NCBI GenBank assembly: GCA_963843535.1
Contig: CAWJKU010000003.1
Coordinates: 1 to 64,000, forward strand
Direction of reading: 5' to 3'
Source of the DNA: CAVUNY01 sp963843535
GTDB taxonomy: Bacteria; Chloroflexota; Anaerolineae; Anaerolineales; Anaerolineaceae
DNA length: 64,000 bases
A model generated the notes under the pieces. That model had not been told where the DNA came from. It saw only the letters and a list, made by a program, of their open reading frames with translations, and ran no database searches. Within the stretch, counting starts at the first letter, position 1, and every line of letters begins with the position of its first letter. Made by a program: the position numbers and the translations under genes. Shown in pieces: positions 1 through 8,997 of this stretch.

Positions 1-219
1 CCAGTAGAAAAAGATCAAATTTTAATGCATAAAAATTACGGGTCTTATTTTTAGATTCAAGTTTCTTATTCCGAGGTACCTTATTTTCGGGTATTAGAGC
101 ATCTGGAGTCTTAGCTTTTCTTTTCAAATAAAAGCCGCATACTGTTCTGGCGTAAAGTCTTTCCTAAACTCATGGTCTTTACCCAAATTTTTTCCACCTA
201 TTTTCTAGTAGCTAATTTC

Positions 220-534
220 TCAGGGTGGGCTGGGAGTTTCCAAAGAAGGGTTCTGTTTTATTTTTCTTTTATTATTCCATTCCATTGTCTGAAAGAAAAG
301 TGCAATTGACAATGCAAATCCAGCAATTATTATTACAGAAAAAGCACTATTAATTGAAGAAGTGATAAGAAAGGTTGTTAACAGGACTATTGTTAGTACA
401 AGTGATACAGTGAAAAGCATTTGGCGTCTTTTCAGTAGTGAATCCTTTTTGGCTTTTAACGTGGAATCTATAACAATGTAAGTTCCCATAAGCCCAAAAA
501 GGTACATATAGAATTGGTCAAAGAGGCAAGACAT
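220..534 (-). CDS. Small membrane protein, archaeal-type region
   Basis: A 104-residue protein with about three hydrophobic segments: residues ~8-22, a pair around ~42-60, and ~65-82. It ends in a basic, proline-rich tail. I recognise no family. It lies in the AT-rich minus-strand block of small membrane proteins at the left end. A 64-residue open frame at 468-662 overlaps its start in another frame and may be an upstream gene remnant or chance. The function is unknown. Confidence 0.4.
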   Translation of the reverse strand: MSCLFDQFYMYLFGLMGTYIVIDSTLKAKKDSLLKRRQMLFTVSLVLTIVLLTTFLITSSINSAFSVIIIAGFALSIALFFQTMEWNNKRKIKQNPSLETPSPP

Positions 535-667
535 TGTAAACCTTTAAAAAGAAATCTATAGACAGAAAGAGCAAGTAAAATGACGTAAGTTAACACTCTA
601 AACTTACCGTAACGTCTGAGCATAGTTAACATTCTTTTGACCTTGCTTAAAAAATTTGGCAAGTACT

Positions 668-967
668 CTAAGAAGAGACCTGTTTTGTTTCTTTGTTTCT
701 TTGGAGTCTAATTATAAGGTATAGGTTTATTGCTGTTGAGATGAAGAATAGCCAGAAAGGATAGTTTAGACTATTTAGTAGTCCACCTGTAGCAAGCGGT
801 CCTCCACCAACAAAGACTTTTCCAACATAAGCTGATTACCATCGACTCCAATTACCTTCTATGAGTTGATATTCGTTCAGCATATTCCAAATGGAGAAGT
901 TGCTATAAATAAAAATTAGAACCAAAAAAGCATTCACGCTGATTGCAGTTATCAACTGTCTTCGCAT
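668..967 (-). pseudogene. Short membrane protein, in-frame stop (paralogue of the 1074-1419 gene)
   Basis: Read from the ATG at 967, this frame gives an N-terminal hydrophobic segment, an IWNMLNEY motif, then a TAA stop at 836-838. The same frame then continues to a second hydrophobic segment beginning YPFWLFFI and stops at 668. The neighbouring gene at 1074-1419 has the same architecture (ALWNMLNSY, FPFWIFFL, AINL, charged tail), so this is a tandem paralogue. The internal stop is either a real nonsense mutation or a base error. No known family is recognised. The likely topology is two membrane helices with a loop between them. Confidence 0.45.
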
Positions 968-1022
968 AAGCACTCACCTTTTTGATTTGTTTTGATCTTG
1001 CTTAAAAGATTTGGCTTATAGA

Positions 1023-1053
1023 GTGGGTGTACCCAACTGTGGGAAAAGGTTTA
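1023..1053 (-). repeat. Gene-end repeat, copy A
   Basis: One of four related ~30-bp elements. The core on the plus strand is GTACCCAACTGTGGGAAAAG, with a CCCA...TGGG short inverted repeat. Read on the coding (minus) strand it lies about 20 bp beyond the restored stop codon of the 1074-1419 gene and begins with CCTTTTCCC. See the finding on all four copies. Confidence 0.7.
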
Positions 1054-1073
1054 TCTCATTATTGTTTGGTTTT

Positions 1074-1419
1074 GTCATCTTTTTTCAGTCGATATATGAA
1101 AAGTAGGTTTATTGCTACTGTGAGAAAGAATATCCAAAAAGGAAAATTAGGGGAAAATTTTTAAACCAGAGATTCTTTCAATGTTTCCGTCAACAACATC
1201 TCCCCACATTGATAGAATAACATTCAAGGGATTCATTACTGTACGCCCAAGATGAGTGTAGCTATTCAACATATTCCACAAAGCATAATTAGATACAACG
1301 AAAAGCAAAATCAGAACAGCATTTACCGCTAATATGGTTCTAAGGCTTTTGGACGCCCATATAGCCACCAACTGCTCTATTACTTCACTTGCTTTAAGTG
1401 TTTTTTGGCTTACCAACAT
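1074..1419 (-). CDS. Small two-helix membrane protein (one frameshift)
   Basis: The unbroken frame runs from 1419 to 1147. Reading on in the next frame restores a second hydrophobic segment (FPFWIFFLTVAINLLFIY) and a lysine-rich tail ending with TAA near 1074. The break is in an AAAAATTTTCCCC run at about 1150-1165, a typical homopolymer error. The restored protein is about 114 residues, with an N-terminal helix at ~28-45 and a C-terminal helix. It is a paralogue of the broken copy at 668-967. It belongs to no family I recognise. The gene lies between repeat copies A and B. Confidence 0.5.
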
Positions 1420-1420
1420 A

Positions 1421-1453
1421 GGCAGGGTACACCCAACCGTGGGAAAAGGTCTA
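1421..1453 (-). repeat. Gene-end repeat, copy B
   Basis: The plus-strand core is GGGTACACCCAACCGTGGGA followed by AAAGGTCTA. The CTA is the complement of the TAG stop (1451-1453) of the gene at 1451-1898, so this copy overlaps the stop codon. Confidence 0.75.
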
Positions 1454-1898
1454 CTTTATTGGTGGCTTGAAGTGTTTTACGACATGAAAAATTGCTATAA
1501 CAACTATTCCCAAGATAGAGAGGGCAAATCCAGCCAAAATATAGGGCAAAGTTGGTGGTGGGAAAGCATCTACGAAGACTAGCCCGATTGAGTAGTAGGA
1601 GCCATTATATTCGATGTTACTTGTTTGATGTTGCCTTACTAATTCATCGATTGTTGTGTCATCATAGTGAGGATAAACATACTCACCGTTTATTGCTTTG
1701 AGAACATACGGGTCGGGGTTTGTTAGTGTAAAATACTTTTGTGGCTTATCATTTAGTTTATCGGCATCAAGACTCATAGTAAGGTTCGATACCTGACCAC
1801 CTCTGTGTTTGATACTGTATTTGGGCATAAATAGACAACAAGAGAACAGCTAAGAAAAATATCAAAGCCACGTTTGCTCTAGAAAGTTTCTTTGTCAT
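1451..1898 (-). CDS. Secreted or membrane-anchored protein (one frameshift)
   Basis: From the ATG at 1898 the frame encodes a clear signal peptide (MTKKLSRANVALIFFLAVLL) and then stops out of frame. A second frame, open from 1828 to 1451, gives the mature domain and a C-terminal membrane helix at about residues 95-117 (LPYILAGFALSILGIVVIAI). The frame break lies near 1800-1845. The restored product is about 145 residues, exposed outside the membrane and anchored at its C terminus. I recognise no domain. The stop codon overlaps repeat copy B. Confidence 0.5.
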
Positions 1899-1958
1899 AG
1901 TCAGGTCACTAATATTACAGCTTAACTTGCTTAAAGAAACTTGTCACTTCTCAACAGG

Positions 1959-1991
1959 GGCAGGGTACACCCAAGCGTGGGAAAAGGTCTA
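1959..1991 (-). repeat. Gene-end repeat, copy C
   Basis: The core GGGTACACCCAAGCGTGGGA plus AAAGGTCTA ends four bases from the TAA stop (1995-1997) of the gene at 1995-2553. It has the same orientation and the same position relative to the gene end as copies B and D. Confidence 0.75.
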
Positions 1992-1994
1992 AGT

Positions 1995-2553
1995 TTAGGT
2001 TACTTTTGGAGTAATAACTATCCCTAACCAAATTGATGAACCGTATGATTGGTCATATTTTTCTTGTGTTGAAAGGAACTTGATGTTACCTAAGTTAATT
2101 TCTGCTGTGTAGCGACCTGTTGGAGCATTATTTGCCCAATTAATTGTGAGGATAGTTGAGTTGGATGTGTTAGGTTGCAGAGTTAACGTGTTGAGGCTAA
2201 ATGAGTAGTTGAAGATCGATTCTTGAACCAGAGATTTGTTCCAGTTTCTTGTATCCCAATTACCGCCATAGTCTATTGTGCTATTGTATGATGTTAGCTT
2301 AACGCTGTGTATGGGTACTGCTATTGCGGGTGAAGAGGGCATTGCCGTAAGTGTAAGATTCAATTGCTGTGTTAGACCTTGAGTAGCATTTAGTGTACTT
2401 GTGGCAACACCAGTATCGGAGTAAATGGTGTAATTATACAAGTGAATAGGTGTACTGGCAGGGTGAATTTGGCTTGAATAGCCCAAGTATATAATACCTA
2501 TGTATGATTGCAACTCCCAAAATAATCAAAACTGCCGAAACTGTCTTTCTCAT
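1995..2553 (-). CDS. Secreted protein, archaeal type (one frameshift)
   Basis: The main frame (2513 to 1995) encodes a Ser/Thr/Asn-rich extracellular protein with many N-x-S/T sequons, ending in beta-rich segments. An ATG at 2553 starts a hydrophobic signal segment (MRKTVSAVLIILGVAI) in another frame, so a base error near 2505-2515 probably splits the gene. The restored product is about 186 residues. It has no family that I recognise. The sequon density and the neighbours point to a cell-surface or exported role. Confidence 0.5.
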
Positions 2554-2637
2554 AGTAACCGTTCTATCGTTTTTGTTTCAATCGCTTTTATGCCTTCCCA
2601 TTTGAACTGTTATTCTCATAGTTGGACCATGCTGTAT

Positions 2638-2674
2638 GGGTGGGTAGGTACACTCAGTTGTGGGAAAGGTCTTA
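2638..2674 (-). repeat. Gene-end repeat, copy D (diverged)
   Basis: A diverged copy (core GTACACTCAGTTGTGGGAAA GGTCTTA) that overlaps the TAA stop at 2672-2674 of the beta-helix gene. It carries a small GGGT duplication on its left side. Confidence 0.65.
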
Positions 2675-3931
2675 CTTAGTTAAGTTATTGGTTTTTCGAT
2701 GCCTACTGAAAAGCAACAAACCAGAAGCCACCAAGGCAAAAGCAACTACGGAAACAGCGATAATCGTTAAAGTTGGTAAGGACTCTGAGGCTTCGGCTAA
2801 AATGGACTCTTGGGCAACTTCAAATTTGAAAGTTTCTGAAGCGCCAATATTTCCAGATGTGTCTTTAGCGTAGACTGTTATGTTATGAGAACCTGTTGTT
2901 AAGCCGTTGAGGGTAGTGTTGCCTGCGATAGTTATGTTTTCTCCGCCATCAAGACTATATCCTGTCCAAACAACTGGTTTGCTGACTGAAAAGTTGAGGG
3001 AAAGAGGCTCAGAGGATGTAAGATTTTCAAGGCTGAGCAGAGTCACCTGTGGAGCTCCCCATGGATACATGAGTGGAAAACGATCAACAAGCGGGACATA
3101 ACCAATGCTCATAAATGTGACGTTAAATAGCCCTCCATATTGTCTTTCTAATTGACTTGTAAGGTACTCTTTTTCGATAGTGTATGGTGTGTTGCCGATT
3201 CCAGAATTGCCTAATTCTATGGCATCAGGATACTTTGTTGTGTAGTTGCTCCAAAAGTTGCCGATGTTCCCATTATCCCAAGAAATCGTGCTGAATACTC
3301 CTGGGTATTCAGTCAGATTGAAATTGTTTAGATAAAATTTATTAGAGTAGCAATCATTGCCGACCCACAAAGAGTTTATGTTGTTTTGTGTAATCACATT
3401 ATTTCGTGCGTTATTGCTTAATCCTACTCCGCAGGTGCTATCTTTTATCGTGTTGGAATTGCCATCTATCCAGATATTTTTTGCTGTAACTTTTTCGATT
3501 TGACAGTTATCTCCACGATAAATTTCAATAGAGCCTATAACCGTCAAGTTTTTTATTATTACATTTTTTCTATTTATCACGTTATCCGCATCCGTGTCTG
3601 GTTGCAGCGATATGCCAATCGTTTGATAATTAGTATTTCCTTCAGACTTTTTCGGGACATTTATGATGTGTCCTGCTCCTTCTAACATTATATCACTTCG
3701 ATAAATCAGAATTGTTTGTTCAAGCAGATCTTCTGCAAGCGTGTAAACGTTTCCAGTGCGGTTTATGGGAGCAGTTGGCGGAGTTATGCTGCCATCACTG
3801 TTAATGGTTATCGTAGGATAACTGCGTGGTGCGATGGGATTAGCGTGTGCCAAATCGACAAGTAACGTTCCAGCTGCAAATGAAAATAGCAGCGCTAAAA
3901 CCAACGGTACACCTAAAGCCTTTTTCTTCAA
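2672..3931 (-). CDS. NosD-like beta-helix surface protein with Ig-like domain and C-terminal anchor
   Basis: This 419-residue protein is intact. It has a signal peptide (residues 1-30, ending ...AHA), then a right-handed parallel beta-helix region (~60-240) with repeated short N-rich strands (NVIIKNLTV, NVITQNNI, NKFYLNNF). This is the NosD/PbH1 type seen in archaeal surface proteins. Residues ~290-370 form an Ig-like repeat (TTLNGLTTGSHNITVYAKD). A membrane helix at ~388-410 and a basic tail finish it. It is likely displayed on the outer face of an archaeal membrane. The precise ligand is unknown. The Ig-like unit also occurs twice in the next gene at 3991-5001. Confidence 0.8.
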   Translation of the reverse strand: MKKKALGVPLVLALLFSFAAGTLLVDLAHANPIAPRSYPTITINSDGSITPPTAPINRTGNVYTLAEDLLEQTILIYRSDIMLEGAGHIINVPKKSEGNTNYQTIGISLQPDTDADNVINRKNVIIKNLTVIGSIEIYRGDNCQIEKVTAKNIWIDGNSNTIKDSTCGVGLSNNARNNVITQNNINSLWVGNDCYSNKFYLNNFNLTEYPGVFSTISWDNGNIGNFWSNYTTKYPDAIELGNSGIGNTPYTIEKEYLTSQLERQYGGLFNVTFMSIGYVPLVDRFPLMYPWGAPQVTLLSLENLTSSEPLSLNFSVSKPVVWTGYSLDGGENITIAGNTTLNGLTTGSHNITVYAKDTSGNIGASETFKFEVAQESILAEASESLPTLTIIAVSVVAFALVASGLLLFSRHRKTNNLTK

Positions 3932-3990
3932 TGTAATGCTGCCCCGAGTTGGTTAACCCCTCAGAACTTTCTGTCTTAAGAGGTTTTTCG

Positions 3991-5001
3991 TCAAGGTTTG
4001 TTGACTAAGTTGTGTTTGTGTTTTTTGTGGTAGACCAACAAACCAGCAACCACTGCAATTATTCCTATAACTGAAATAATTGCAACTGTCACGGTTGGAA
4101 ATGGCTGTGTTATGCTGAAGTTGATTGTTTTTGAAGCAACACTATTTCCGTAAGTGTCATTGACGTAGATTGTAAGGTTATGTTCTCCAAGTGAGAGTCC
4201 AGAAATAGTTGTATTTCCAGTTAGAGTTGTGTTTAGTTGCTCGTCAATGCTGTAGCCTAGCAAATTAGCAGGTTTATCGACATTGAAAGTTAATGGAACA
4301 TTAGAGTTAGTATATGTTTGATTCAGCGGAGATAGAATACTGATTTTGGGTGGAACTGCAATAGTAAAATTGATTGTTTGTGAAGCGCCAATGTTTCCCA
4401 ACGAGTCATTAGCGTAGACTATCACGTTATGGATGCCATTAGCCAATTCAATTATAGTCCTGTTTCCAGTTACGGTGACGTTTTGTTCCCCATCAAGACT
4501 ATAAGCGGCCCAGGTTACTGTCTTATCTGTTGAGAAAACCAAAGGTGCGCTGGATTCATTGTAAGTCAGGTTTTGCGGCGATAACAAGGTTATTTTTGGC
4601 GCAATTGATTGGAATACAGCTTGCACTGTGCATCTATAACCGAAACTTGAACTGTATGGATAACCGACTGCTATAGTCGCGGGATTATTATAAAGTATAG
4701 TGGTTTTGCTTGCGTTTGAGATTCTCCAATATAGAAATTCAAAGCCTCTATCTGGGGTGGCTGTTAACTGAACATGTACTTCATAAACATAATCGACAAT
4801 AATAACCTGGTTTCCAGCAGGAGGATCTGTTGTTCCGCCCGTTGAGGTTAAAACAGTAAGTGTAGCAGTCGGTTCCAATTGTGCTTTTACAATAAGATTA
4901 AGATTCATCGCACCGAGTATAAGGGTTGATGCTAATAGAATCAAAGCTGAAACTTGCAAGTGTCTTTTAGATTTTAGCAACAATCTTGTAACCTTGCTCA
5001 T
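3991..5001 (-). CDS. Surface protein with InlB-like and two Ig-like repeats, C-terminal anchor
   Basis: I place the start at the ATG at 5001. A TTG at 5046 would add 15 basic residues before the signal helix. After the signal segment comes a glycine-rich region with TPDRGFEFLYW, like the divergent InlB-type repeat found in archaeal secreted proteins. Two Ig-like repeats follow (NRTIIELANGIHNVIVYAND and NTTISGLSLGEHNLTIYVND), then a C-terminal membrane helix and a basic LLVYHKKHK tail. It shares the Ig unit with the 2672-3931 gene and the tail with the relic at 5324-5460. It is probably a cell-surface protein. No catalytic motif is seen. Confidence 0.75.
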   Translation of the reverse strand: MSKVTRLLLKSKRHLQVSALILLASTLILGAMNLNLIVKAQLEPTATLTVLTSTGGTTDPPAGNQVIIVDYVYEVHVQLTATPDRGFEFLYWRISNASKTTILYNNPATIAVGYPYSSSFGYRCTVQAVFQSIAPKITLLSPQNLTYNESSAPLVFSTDKTVTWAAYSLDGEQNVTVTGNRTIIELANGIHNVIVYANDSLGNIGASQTINFTIAVPPKISILSPLNQTYTNSNVPLTFNVDKPANLLGYSIDEQLNTTLTGNTTISGLSLGEHNLTIYVNDTYGNSVASKTINFSITQPFPTVTVAIISVIGIIAVVAGLLVYHKKHKHNLVNKP

Positions 5002-5323
5002 CAGATTTAATCTTTTAAATTTGGGCGATAAAAGGGTTCTTGTCAAGGTTTCTGAACTAAACAGTGTTTTATAGTATAGATTTCTGGACTAACAATAAAA
5101 TTAGAGGTTGGACACTCGAGTATACCGACCTTTGCTGTTTATATATTCTGAGCTGGCTTGGTTTTGGTGCTGTCGTGTTTGCGACAATAAGCCATTAGTG
5201 CAGTTTGTTCTCAATTAATTGAGCATGTCTTGTGGTGGCAGACGGCATGCTGACTTCGAAAAAATCAACTCAGCTTTTTTGACACACCCATTCTTAGAAG
5301 AAACACATGTCAAAGTCTCTTGC

Positions 5324-5460
5324 CTAAGTAACTTTGTGTTTTTTGTGGTAGACCAACAAACTAGGCAACCGCCAACGCTGCTACAGCAATTGAAACAGCG
5401 GCAACAAAGATTATGATAATGACTAATGCAATACCGCCGATTTCCGGGTGAATCAGCAGT
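5324..5460 (-). pseudogene. Relic of a C-terminal membrane anchor
   Basis: Two adjoining minus-strand frames give GGIALVIIIIFVAAVSIAVA and then LLVYHKKHKVT plus a stop. This matches the anchor and tail of the 3991-5001 protein. No start or extracellular domain is present upstream before the next gene (5501). It is either a truncated duplicate or a recombination relic. One frame break separates the helix from the tail. Confidence 0.5.
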
Positions 5461-5500
5461 TGAAACATCAAAATATGAACCTGCCCGACTGAATTATTCT

Positions 5501-6913
5501 CTATTTTAAAGCCTTTTTTAGAATAATTTTGTTTAGGATCGAGCTAAGTTTATGTCTGCTTACCCAGAGTATTCCCGATATGGCAAACATAAACCCTAAA
5601 AATTGAGCAAACATCAAAATGCTATTTGCCCCAATTGGGTCAGAGTTAAAAAGCGAATACCCTTCGTTGATGTTGGGATCTACCCTAAAAATCAAGTAAT
5701 CCCATGTAGAAAACAAGTGCGTAAACCACATGTTATAGAACAGTGCAGCTGCCACTAAAACAAACCCCAGTAGAGCTATAGCAATCAAGGACACCTTCTT
5801 TATTTTAGTCTTTAACCAGCTTAGCTTAACCAAAGTAAAGCTCTTGCTGACTAACGATGCAGCCAAGAGACTAAAGAAAGGTAACGCTTGGTAATCATAT
5901 TTAATTGCGTTAAGAAAAGGCGCCTTTAAATCTAAAATCGTTCCCAAAATTATGTTAACGCTGACAACACAGACTATTGTTGCTATACAAGTTGCATCTA
6001 ACGGTAAAAACTGGCGAAATATGCGTCTTTGCCATAAACAAACAAGCAATGATACGATTGATGCATCGATAAAGAACCAACCTATCCCGTAACTTACCAA
6101 AAAATTGGTTACAAAAAATGGTGTAGGAGTAGCGATGTTTGGATTTTGAGAAATTAAATCGGGGTGTAGAAAGATAGAGGATAAGCCTATACCCGCTATT
6201 ACTTGATACCACAAAAATACGGCTATCAACACAGGGATGGAGAATCCTACTAACCACTTTAATGTACGTTTGAGATTTCGGGGTTGGTGGTAGAAAAAGA
6301 ACGCCAACAGTGGAATAAGTGTGAAGACAGCGTACAATTTTGTGTTAAATGCCGCTGCAAAAACAATTCCGGAGATAATAAAGAGTCTAAATGATGCTCG
6401 GCGAACAGCAATCAAGGCCACAAACAAGCTTAGCAAACTAAAGAATAGACACTGTGCGTCAATTAGGAATGTTCGGACTCATAATCAGGTGCCAAGGGCT
6501 AAACGCGAAGAGCAGCGATGCAAAAAAACCCGTCGTCTTATTGTACGCGACTTTGCCAATTCCATAAACTAACGCAACGCATCCAAGCCCAAACAAGGTT
6601 ACTAGAAATGTGCCATTGTTGATTGACACCCCGAAAGAGTTGAAGAATAATGGCTTGAATATAGAATCCCAATGGCGGCTGATCCATCAAGACACCATTT
6701 GCTACAGGTAGGCCAGTTTTGAGTATCCCTAAGACAGCATCGATATTCCCATGCAGTGTCACCATTATGGAAGGGTCCTATAGTAATAGCAACCAGAAAA
6801 TAACCTACTAAAATGCTTAGCAAGGGATAGTATTCTTCAAGAAATATTCCAAGTTTACCCATACTGACCTTTAAATCCAAAGCTTCCTTAAGACGGCGGT
6901 TTCGTTTTTTCAA
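5501..6913 (-). pseudogene. GT39/ArnT-like membrane glycosyltransferase, three frame breaks
   Basis: Four frames join into one polytopic protein. It has an N-terminal segment with HNGDTAWEY, whose acidic residue after the first helix is the place of the catalytic Asp in GT39 enzymes. Then follow LMDQPPLGFYIQA, FAFSPWHLIMS, and a long multi-helix C-terminal part from 6436 down to 5501. The frame breaks lie near 6760, 6620 and 6478. The family transfers sugars from polyprenyl-phosphate carriers to outer-face acceptors. The start is a TTG that overlaps the stop of the upstream acyltransferase fragment. Several breaks within 300 bp suggest either decay or poor base calls near the chimeric join. 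Confidence 0.55.
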
Positions 6914-7408
6914 TTTATGCCAACCAGTTTTTTAACTATAGGTATTTTGCTTACTGGAATAATTATTGCTAAGCAGATGGCTAAAGTTGCAAAGGTGAGT
7001 ATTGGAACTTCAATCACTTGGTTTATAACATTGCCATTAATGGCAAAACCGAAGTATCCGTTTTGGAGGGACTCCATGATTATGGGGTGCAAAAGAAATA
7101 TCGGTAATGTATAGTCGCTGATTGTATTGACAAGCACACTTAATTTTATTTTCTTTTCTAGTCGTCCAGGGGTTGTTCTAAAGAGTACTACAAAGAGCAT
7201 CATTGATGTAACAATTACAAACGGGCTAAGGTATTCTTGGAAGAAGTATAGTTTGGGGTTACCAAACCAAGCCATGTAATATGTGCCTACAGAAATTGTA
7301 ATTATCCCAGCTATTATGAAAATAAGTAAGTATTTTGTTTTCACTTTTATCTTTGGCAAAAAAGCGCCTAGCACAAAGTACCCCAGAAAACCCAACAACC
7401 TAATAAAT
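6910..7408 (-). pseudogene. Acyltransferase-3 family protein, C-terminal part only
   Basis: About 160 residues with five to six membrane helices and the ISDYTLPIFLLHP signature typical of the last third of acyltransferase-3 (OafA/WecH-like) enzymes, which O-acylate sugars at the membrane. The N-terminal half, with the catalytic His, is missing. Instead the frame continues into a CapK-like adenylating enzyme at about 7396-7412. Composition and direction match the archaeal-type block to its left. It is the 3' part of a gene cut by the contig join. Confidence 0.6.
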
Positions 7409-7412
7409 TGGG
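7396..7412. other. Join between two unrelated genes (probable assembly chimera)
   Basis: On the minus strand a soluble CapK/PaaK-like sequence (GYVSSVNQFAQF) passes in frame into a membrane acyltransferase sequence (RLLGFLGYFVLGAFL). The exact base cannot be fixed because the two meet in a short hydrophobic stretch. Base composition and gene style change at the same point. No mobile-element end or repeat is visible at the join. Confidence 0.65.
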
Positions 7413-8074
7413 CAAATTGGTTTACACTTGATACATAGCCAAACAGAATACGGGGGCGTTGGCGTCGCAGCAGCTTAGCAAAAGTGATCATATCCTTTTC
7501 ATTCATTAAAAAAGCATTAAGCATTACTCGATTCCATACCCAATCAATCATTCTGGCGCGTAGTTTTTTCCGAAGAGGCGGCTTCATACGCCCCCCCCAA
7601 ATAAAAGCCTGTAAATCTCCGAGTTTCCAACCAGCCCAACTAATATTGCGCTGGATATCGGCGGTTACTGAATCGCGAAAATCCGAATCCTGCATAAAAA
7701 CTAATGGTTGACCTGTCGACCCGGAGGTAGCCAGCTTATTCATCCTCTGCCTGCGTTCTGGTTCTGTCGTTAAATAGATCGTTCCAGTTTTCTCGTATGA
7801 TTGATTTCGTTAGAATGGGAAGCTTTGACAAACTATCCAGGTCTTTTCGTAGATCTTCGGGTTGAAAACCGATTTCATCAAACATTCTCCGGTAATACGG
7901 CACATATTGGTAAGCATATTCCACCATGCGCTGGAGCTTCGCCCGCTGCAATGCCAGCAGCTCATCTCGGCTCAGCCATTGGGTGCGGTTTAATTCCTCC
8001 AGGCGCTCCAGGATTTTGCGTCCGGTAAACTTTTCATGAAGTCTTAATCCTAATCGGCTCAAAGACCTGTTCAC
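7409..8074 (-). pseudogene. CapK/PaaK-like adenylate-forming enzyme, truncated and frameshifted
   Basis: The N-terminal frame (8074-7736, GTG start) has the family opening (LQRMVEYAYQYVPYYRRMF, LPILTKSIIREN). The next frame gives TSGSTGQPLVF, the phosphate-binding ATP loop of phenylacetate-CoA ligase/CapK proteins. A frame break sits near 7745. The protein ends at about residue 220 at the contig join, out of ~430-450 expected. CapK-like proteins are common in capsule loci and probably activate a carboxylate for transfer. It is the last gene of the exopolysaccharide locus on this contig. Confidence 0.65.
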
Positions 8075-8097
8075 GGAGATCCTATTAAATTTCGCGT

Positions 8098-8784
8098 TTA
8101 TCTTTTTAACTCAGGCTTCAAATCAACCGGCGTTCGCCTGTCCTTATTACCGGAACAAGCCACCCTATACCAGGGACCGATACGAACAAAATCAATATGC
8201 CCTATCGCCTGACCACCTAATTTTCTTTGCCAGACAGTCAGGGATGGGGCATTATGATTTTCAATATAACAAATCGCCCTGCGATATCCTAATTCCTTGA
8301 ACATATTAAAGCGCGATACCGCCAATGCTGTCTGAACGCCCTGTCCTCGAAAAGAAGGATTGGTATAAACATCAGTACAAAGCACGTCACCCGGTTCAAG
8401 CTTAAGAGGTACCTTTTCCATCTGGGGATGTTCTTCACCACATCCCCATGCATAACCTGCTGGCTGGCCAAGATGGAGTGCCACCAAACCCAGGTGTCCG
8501 AGCCTCAATCGCCGCGCGCATTGTTTGGCTTCTGAAGGGCGATCTATTTCACGCACCAACTCCACGTCGGCCTGTTGAAAAGATCGAATATCGAGTGAGA
8601 TCTTGGGTTGAAAATTCGGAATTGGCTCAGTAAGTGAACGAGAAAAGATTGTGAAGCTAAGATGCCGATAAGGTAACCATGCAATTTCGTGAACTACAGT
8701 GGGCAAGGCAATATTAAGACCGTCCCTCTGGATCAAATATTTCCAATCTTCAATTATTTCTGCAAGCCGATTAATGATTTTCAT
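8098..8784 (-). CDS. GNAT-family N-acetyltransferase
   Basis: A 228-residue protein with the GNAT acetyl-CoA site in its second half: DVYTNPSFRGQGVQTALAV (motif A, R-G-Q-G-V at ~150) and then a FKELGYRRAICYIENHN stretch with the usual Asn. The N-terminal ~60 residues are extra. In this place it may acetylate an amino sugar or an amino group in the polysaccharide or its precursor. The substrate cannot be read from sequence. It is the upstream neighbour of the CapK-like gene, 23 bp away on the same strand. Confidence 0.75.
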   Translation of the reverse strand: MKIINRLAEIIEDWKYLIQRDGLNIALPTVVHEIAWLPYRHLSFTIFSRSLTEPIPNFQPKISLDIRSFQQADVELVREIDRPSEAKQCARRLRLGHLGLVALHLGQPAGYAWGCGEEHPQMEKVPLKLEPGDVLCTDVYTNPSFRGQGVQTALAVSRFNMFKELGYRRAICYIENHNAPSLTVWQRKLGGQAIGHIDFVRIGPWYRVACSGNKDRRTPVDLKPELKR

Positions 8785-8848
8785 TATCTATAACTTTCGA
8801 AGGTGAATGTACCATCCATTCAAGTTTTCTAAAAGCCGCTCGCACTGA

Positions 8849-8861
8849 CGTGGACCACGCA
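8849..8861 (+). repeat. Left 13-bp direct repeat of recombinase element
   Basis: CGTGGACCACGCA, identical to 10651-10663. It contains the palindrome GTGGACCAC and forms one arm of a wider inverted repeat GACGTGG...CCACGTC. It is a candidate attachment site. Confidence 0.7.
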
Positions 8862-8997
8862 CCACGTCATACAAACGACTATAACTGGCACTTTAAAAAC
8901 CGAATAGAACATCCTCAAAACCTGGTAAGGTGGGTAAGGAAAAACGTGGGAGAAAGCGGTACGATCCTGAGAGAGAAAACGAACTCAGGAAGTGCCT

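Noticed and set aside
5501..6913. Three separate small genes
   Set aside because: The frames join into one glycosyltransferase sequence in the right order, so one broken gene is the better reading.
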